Below are positions 59,309-64,000 of a stretch of DNA of 64,000 nucleotides, piece by piece. Within the stretch, counting starts at the first letter, position 1, and every line of letters starts with the position of its first letter. The stretch comes from Psychromonas sp. CNPT3 (GTDB taxonomy: Bacteria > Pseudomonadota > Gammaproteobacteria > Enterobacterales > Psychromonadaceae). The notes beneath the pieces were generated by a model. It was not told where the DNA came from, ran no database searches, and saw only the letters and a list, made by a program, of their open reading frames with translations. The position numbers and the translations under genes are program-made. Location: contig NC_020802.1 in assembly GCF_000153405.2 (NCBI RefSeq), positions 1,817,883 to 1,881,882 of the forward strand, written 5' to 3'.

Positions 59309-59784
59309 GCGACTTTTTCAATATAAGATTAGTAAAATGAAGCATCCATTACCCTGCTATTTCAAAGGGTTATTATTAGCATACATAATATATCAAGGCT
59401 AGTTGCAGCGTTCTACATTTCTATATTAGAGCCGTTCATTTTTTTGATCGCATAACGTGATCGCTGAATTTGGTAATATTAAATTGGTTACGTTATAGGT
59501 TACTTCAGTTTTGGGCTCTACAAGACGATAAAAAACACTAATAGACTGAACATAGATAAATTTATTGAATTCAAAGGTTTTATATGGAGTTTTTAGACGT
59601 TCTGGGAGGTATTAAACTAGATAATGGTGCCGCTACTGGACTCGACCGTGATATATAACACTTTGATTGTAAACGGTAAATATAAGTCGGCACATAAAAA
59701 TGTTACTTCTCGTGTTACTTCAGCCATAAGTGACCTTCACTGCTCCTGATACATCATTTATTATTTTAAATAATATTCACAATC
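59309..59784 (+). repeat. ~475-bp non-coding direct repeat, copy B
   Basis: It matches 53664-54138 in the same orientation from GCGACTTTTTCAATATAAGA to TAATATTCACAAT. The long shared run from TGCTATTTCAAAGGG to TATATCAAGGCTAGTTG is nearly unbroken. It lies after the FGase-like gene and 525 bp before the tandem helicase pair. The 5.2 kb between the copies could be deleted by recombination between them. Confidence 0.93.
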
Positions 59785-60205
59785 CCTTACTTTTAAGTGA
59801 TATTAGATATAATTACCAACTTCACTTTAAAATAGAGATCATATGACTACAATTTAACATTAAAGATAAGTACTCACCATCTTGAATATTTTTAGAAATA
59901 AAAAGTAATAATAAGCGGGTAAATATCATTACACCGATTTTATCAACTAATAGTTCAAAGCTATTAATTGCCTCGATGTTAACCGCAAGTTCAAGCCAAA
60001 TAAAAATCGCCACAAATCCCACGTAATAGCGAGGCTATATGTATCGCATTACGCTGATACTAATTTAGGATTATATCCTCAGCAAACTTCTGTAGCAGGT
60101 GGAATGAGCGAGTGATCTCAAAAAATCATTGAAACTATATCGATAACTATCAAATTCAACGATTTAACAAACAAATTAATGTAATGTGTTTAGAGAAAAC
60201 TATTT
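59785..60205. other. Intergenic region upstream of the helicase pair, nothing recognised
   Basis: About 420 AT-rich bases. A 66-residue minus-strand frame (59822-60022) has no ribosome site or recognisable sequence and is not called. The inverted repeat at 60206 follows. Confidence 0.45.
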
Positions 60206-60226
60206 ACACCTAATTCGATTAGGTGT
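60206..60226. promoter_or_regulatory. 21-bp inverted repeat upstream of the helicase pair
   Basis: ACACCTAAT (60206-60214) and ATTAGGTGT (60218-60226) are 9-bp perfect arms around TCG, 84 bp before the GTG start. It is a strong operator candidate. The WYL protein encoded 2 kb upstream is a possible binder. Confidence 0.6.
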
Positions 60227-60309
60227 CTAAATTATAATTAATAATGTGATGTTATAGCCGTTTATCACTTATTACTACTGTATAGAGCTTCTTTTATTAA
60301 GGAATTAAA

Positions 60310-62292
60310 GTGAATACCCCACAAAAGCATCGCGCACTCGTCACTGAAATATTAAATAGTAATACGCTGCATTCTCATCAAATTAAGGCCGCTAAAAAAA
60401 CATATGACGCGTTCAATGGAAATATCAGAGCCGTTGTAACAGCCGCTGAAATGCAAGCGGGGAAATCAGGTATCGCACTAGCACTTTGCTGCCTTCAAAG
60501 ATTTAATCTATCAGATCAGGATATTTGTGATCGAAGAAAACTCAAAGACACTCTTTACCTCATTACGATGCCTGATACGGCATTACGTGACCAAGCAGAA
60601 ACAGATCTTAAATTAGCCAAAAATGTCGTCGTTAGCAATTTTGTTAATTTTGACAAAGCACTAGAAAATGACTTTAAAGGTAATCCACCCAAGTTGATTA
60701 TCATTGATGAATGCCATTATGGCTCAAACATTAGCGGTATTAGATATAGCAGTATTTTCGACTATCTAGAAAACGAAAATGACACATGTAAAGTAGTATT
60801 CATTTCTGCTACTCCTTTTGGTGCTTTATACGGAGCAGAAACTGAATACCTAGAAGCTTTAGATATTTGTACGGAAGCAAAAGAAGAGCATAACGAAGAA
60901 TTATTACAAGAATTACAACAGGCAGCGAAGGAAGCCTTAAAAGATTCAATTTTACGTCGAGATTTCGGTACACGTTTAGTGTTTCACAAAACGAGTGATG
61001 AATATTACGGCGTTAGAGAAATGTTATCCAATGACCGTATTCAGCATTTAGACGATGATTGTCGAAATTTTCTTATTGATTCCGAACCACGATTAAACTT
61101 TATGAATCAATTTAAACAACATAAAGGCATGGGTTGGTCTCTGATTCGAGTTCCTGCAGGCAATGCTATGGATGCCAAACAGTTTTTTATCTCACAAGGA
61201 ATTGATGAGCATAATATTTTCATTTTAGGCAATTCATTATCAGGAGTCCCTGAAGATGAGCTTTCTACTATAGTTCGCTTCAAAAAAGATTTTGAAGACG
61301 CGCTGTTATTTGGTGACAAGCTTGTTGCTATAACTGTTGCAGGCTGTCGAGCAGGTATTAACTTCGGTCCCATGATGAAAAACAACCTCATTTCAACATG
61401 GGACAGCACAATTGCAAGTGTGGCAGCAGTGGTACAAGCAAATATTGGTCGAGCTTGTGGTTATCATGGCAACAATACTTCTATGCACTATACCAATGCT
61501 AATGCGGCTGAAGCTTATGGTGCGATTATAGATTACCTAGAAAGAACATGTTCAGAACATGCTGCGTCTGATTTTGACGGATTAAAAGAATTCTTTGAAG
61601 ATATTTGCCAGGAATATCAAGTCAACGGTCTAGATGTTGGTCTCACGGTAAAATACAAAAAACGACGACCAATTGGTGATGTGGAAACATACGTAACAGA
61701 TAGCTATGTAGCAGTTCCAGCAAAACTGTTAGAGCCAGATTTCGATTTTAGCGTATTCACGTCAGACAAAAACATACTTGCAGCAATTGTCATATTACGA
61801 GAAGAGTTCACTAAAAAAGGCGCTCCTTCGGTTAAAGGTAACCGAGCAATGCGTGGGAAAAAGAAAAACTGGATAAAAGCTCAATGGGTTAATGGAGATA
61901 GTTACGACAACCCAGAAAAGGCTGGCGTTGACGGCCCTCAAAAGGATAGAACCATTTTGTTAACTAACATGTTAGATAATGATAAAGCGGTCGAGTTTAA
62001 CCGTGTGGTGGCGCCTGGCTCTGGTGAGCTAACAGAAGATAAACTCATCACAGCAACTGTATTTAGTATCTACAATATATCTCGTCGTAAAGTAATCAAG
62101 ACTATGATGACCAAGCATGATGTATTTAACATGTGCGATCACTTTAACATTCCTCATGACGATACTATATTTGTGCTTTATAAGCGGGGAGAATATGATA
62201 TTGAAAAAAGTATTGCAAAAAAAGAACACAATAAACAACCAGAAACATCGGTTAACCTAAGTGATGAATCTCAATTTTCAGCAGAGCAATAA
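60310..62292 (+). CDS. SF2 helicase-like ATPase A of a tandem paralogous pair
   Basis: The 660-residue protein starts at GTG with AAGGA 7 nt upstream. HQIKAAKKTYDAF (about 23-35) is Q-motif-like. VTAAEMQAGKSGIALAL holds a Walker A with Lys52. IIIDECHYG holds DECH at 133-136, ISATPF the SAT motif at 166-168, VAGCRAGINFG motif V, and VQANIGRACGYHG motif VI at about 376-385. A charged helical insert (about 176-211) is missing in the next gene. The C-terminal 230 residues, including NWIKAQWVNGDSYDN, are shared with that gene and not recognised. Probably nucleic-acid-dependent ATPase. Confidence 0.85.
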   Translation: MNTPQKHRALVTEILNSNTLHSHQIKAAKKTYDAFNGNIRAVVTAAEMQAGKSGIALALCCLQRFNLSDQDICDRRKLKDTLYLITMPDTALRDQAETDLKLAKNVVVSNFVNFDKALENDFKGNPPKLIIIDECHYGSNISGIRYSSIFDYLENENDTCKVVFISATPFGALYGAETEYLEALDICTEAKEEHNEELLQELQQAAKEALKDSILRRDFGTRLVFHKTSDEYYGVREMLSNDRIQHLDDDCRNFLIDSEPRLNFMNQFKQHKGMGWSLIRVPAGNAMDAKQFFISQGIDEHNIFILGNSLSGVPEDELSTIVRFKKDFEDALLFGDKLVAITVAGCRAGINFGPMMKNNLISTWDSTIASVAAVVQANIGRACGYHGNNTSMHYTNANAAEAYGAIIDYLERTCSEHAASDFDGLKEFFEDICQEYQVNGLDVGLTVKYKKRRPIGDVETYVTDSYVAVPAKLLEPDFDFSVFTSDKNILAAIVILREEFTKKGAPSVKGNRAMRGKKKNWIKAQWVNGDSYDNPEKAGVDGPQKDRTILLTNMLDNDKAVEFNRVVAPGSGELTEDKLITATVFSIYNISRRKVIKTMMTKHDVFNMCDHFNIPHDDTIFVLYKRGEYDIEKSIAKKEHNKQPETSVNLSDESQFSAEQ

Positions 62293-62295
62293 TTC

Positions 62296-64000
62296 ATGAG
62301 TAATACAGCAGACAAGCATCGATTATTGATCAATACAGTAATATCTCAAAATACCTTTGAGCATCAGCGTAAGGCCGCTCAAAGGGCTTTTTTACATTTT
62401 AATAATAACAACAGAGCGGTTGTGATTATCGCAGAAATGCAATCTGGAAAATCAGGTATTGCTTTAGTTCTCTCCTGCATACAACGGCAAAAGCTCAATG
62501 ACATTGACATATGTGACCACAAACAATTAAAGGATACTCTTTATCTTGTCACTATGGCTGACTTATCATTACTAGAACAAGCTAAAAAAGATTTAGCATC
62601 TTGCAATAATGTTGTCGTAAGTAATTTTATTAATTACGAATCAGCATTGGCTAGCCAATTTAAAAACCAACCGCCAAAATTAATTATTATTGATGAATGT
62701 CATTACGGAGCAGGTTCTAACGCAATCCGTTATTCAAAGATATTTGACTATCTAGAAAAAGATAATACTCTCTGCAACGTGGCTTTTATCTCTGCGACAC
62801 CTTTTAGTGCTTTGTATTCAGCAGGTTCAGACTCAATATTACGCCATAACTTTAAAACCAGTCTTGTTTTTCATGAAGCAAGTAATGAATACCATGGCAT
62901 TAGAGAAATGCATCACCATAACCAAATAGTTCAGTTAACCGAAGACCAACGAAGTTTTTGTGAAGAATCTTTATTAAGAAAACGATTCATTCGACAATTT
63001 AAAGAGCATAAGCATTCAGGTTGGTCCTTAATCAGAGTACCTAGTGGCCAGGCACAAACAGCCAAAAACATACTGTTAGAAAACGGCATCACCGAAGATC
63101 AAATTATAATAATAGGTCAAAGTTTAGTCGGCGTAGACGAGGTTGATTTAGCGAGTATTGAAGATTTTAAACGTGAGTATCAAACTGCATCTATGTTTGA
63201 CGAAAAGCTAATTGCTATCACTGTCGCGGGTTTTAGAGCGGGTATTAATTTTGGCCATGAAATGAAATGTACCCTGATCAATACCTGGGATAGCACAATT
63301 GCCAACATTGCCGCTATAGTTCAAGCGAATATCGGTAGGGCCTGTGGTTATCACAGCAATACTCATGCTAAGCATTACACTAATCTTGATGCTGTTAGCG
63401 CTTATAGCGAATTATTAGCGCATCTAGAAAGCAGGGATGCGAGCTGTGAGTTTGAAGGCCTACAACAGGTCTTTGAAGAAATATGCGCTAAATATGATGT
63501 ACGTGGTTTTGACCGAGGTACTACCATCGGCCCTACGCCAGATTTTATCGTAACCAAGAAACAGGATGATCGTAAAACCTATCTGACCAAAGGCTACGTT
63601 GCCATTCCAGGTAAGTTAAACGATCCTGAATTTGATTTCACCGAACTAACGACTGACACCGAATTACTCAAAGCAATTCAACTTATTCGACAATCATACT
63701 TCGACGATAATGGCCCATACAAAAAGAAAGGTAGAGCCCTACGTGGTGAACACCAAAATTGGATCAAAGCTCAATGGGTAAATGGTGCGACTTATGACAA
63801 TGGAACAAATAGCAGTGCGAAATTAAGAGCCCTCTCTTTTACGTCTTCAATCGATAATGGAGAATCAATTGAGTTTAACAAAATAGTTAATCCTGGTGGT
63901 GAAACAACAGAAGATAAAAAAGTAATGGCAACCATCTTTAGTACCTATAACCTTTCAAGGAAAATGGACGCTTATAAAAGGTCAATGGATTTAGATGATA
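62296..64000 (+). CDS. SF2 helicase-like ATPase B of the tandem pair, 3' end outside window
   Basis: The ATG at 62296 is 3 bp after the previous stop, with no strong ribosome site, so translation is probably coupled. At least 568 residues are read and the frame is open at the window end. By eye about half its residues match gene A. IIAEMQSGKSGIALVL (Walker A), IIIDECHYG, ISATPFSALY, VAGFRAGINFG and VQANIGRACGYHS are all intact, so neither copy looks dead. The insert after SATPF is absent here. The NWIKAQWVNGATYDN region of the shared C-terminus is present. Confidence 0.88.
   Translation, partial: MSNTADKHRLLINTVISQNTFEHQRKAAQRAFLHFNNNNRAVVIIAEMQSGKSGIALVLSCIQRQKLNDIDICDHKQLKDTLYLVTMADLSLLEQAKKDLASCNNVVVSNFINYESALASQFKNQPPKLIIIDECHYGAGSNAIRYSKIFDYLEKDNTLCNVAFISATPFSALYSAGSDSILRHNFKTSLVFHEASNEYHGIREMHHHNQIVQLTEDQRSFCEESLLRKRFIRQFKEHKHSGWSLIRVPSGQAQTAKNILLENGITEDQIIIIGQSLVGVDEVDLASIEDFKREYQTASMFDEKLIAITVAGFRAGINFGHEMKCTLINTWDSTIANIAAIVQANIGRACGYHSNTHAKHYTNLDAVSAYSELLAHLESRDASCEFEGLQQVFEEICAKYDVRGFDRGTTIGPTPDFIVTKKQDDRKTYLTKGYVAIPGKLNDPEFDFTELTTDTELLKAIQLIRQSYFDDNGPYKKKGRALRGEHQNWIKAQWVNGATYDNGTNSSAKLRALSFTSSIDNGESIEFNKIVNPGGETTEDKKVMATIFSTYNLSRKMDAYKRSMDLDD

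Noticed and set aside
53664-59784. CRISPR or insertion-sequence explanation for the 475-bp repeats
   Set aside because: There are only two copies, no regular spacers, no terminal inverted repeats and no transposase frame.
59822-60022. 66-residue minus-strand frame before the helicase pair
   Set aside because: No ribosome site, no recognisable sequence, and it lies in low-complexity AT-rich DNA.
50033-64000. Prophage or integrative element with tRNA attachment site
   Set aside because: No integrase, phage structural gene or tRNA is visible in the window, so the island's mode of transfer is left open.

Overview
The window is AT-rich chromosomal DNA from a marine, probably cold-adapted gammaproteobacterium, most like Psychromonas or a near relative in the Vibrionales/Alteromonadales. 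The assignment is an inference from gene content: ppsR/ppsA, YqfB, MltC, MurP/MurQ/MurR, NanM, a vSGLT-type symporter beside GalR, a VPAPAT-type PEP-CTERM protein and a glycine-riboswitch AGCS symporter. I could not run a search to fix the genus.

Layout. 1-8.5 kb: a LysR regulator cut by the window edge, a divergent EamA exporter, an alpha/beta hydrolase, a small lipoprotein, an atypical SDR, a GNAT enzyme, and the divergent ppsR/ppsA pair. 8.5-12.7 kb: a tandem glycine riboswitch, then a MITE-like repeat, then a Na+/alanine-glycine symporter; next a divergent EamA/Lrp pair and a second MITE copy. 12.7-24.8 kb: a large PA14/cadherin-like secreted protein, YqfB, MltC, a glycolytic fba-gpmA operon with a candidate Fur box, a third MITE copy, a periplasmic HAD-like protein, a PEP-CTERM protein, an amino-acid permease, a third EamA transporter and a degenerate AAA-like protein. 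25-30.4 kb: MurNAc catabolism (murQ-murP, divergent murR, GGAAT-type inverted repeats), a Cof-type phosphatase and MarC. 30.7-40.8 kb: CpdB, a POT peptide transporter, an MCP and a Fur-box-preceded iron ABC operon. 41-49.7 kb: GalR, a Na+/galactose-type symporter with GalR-like operators, a DUF294/CBS protein with an overlapping DEDDh exonuclease, NanM and an RpiR regulator.

50-64 kb is an accessory, defence-island-like region. It begins with a 1177-residue fusion of an Upf1-like SF1 helicase and an HKD (PLD) nuclease, the architecture of the described anti-phage system Mokosh type II. It ends with two tandem paralogous SF2 helicase-like genes 3 bp apart. I do not recognise that pair as a named system. 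The second gene runs off the window. Between them lie three unrecognised small genes, a lipoprotein, a WYL regulator and an N-formylglutamate amidohydrolase-like gene. This middle segment is bracketed by two direct copies of a ~475-bp non-coding repeat; one copy lies just upstream of the Mokosh-like gene and the other upstream of the helicase pair. A 21-bp inverted repeat with 9-bp perfect arms sits about 85 bp before the helicase pair. The pair, its operator and the repeats are the best candidate for something undescribed.

The rest reads as scavenging: cell-wall sugar (MurNAc), sialic acid, galactose, peptides, nucleotides and iron are taken up, and gluconeogenesis and glycolysis are served by ppsA, fba and gpmA.
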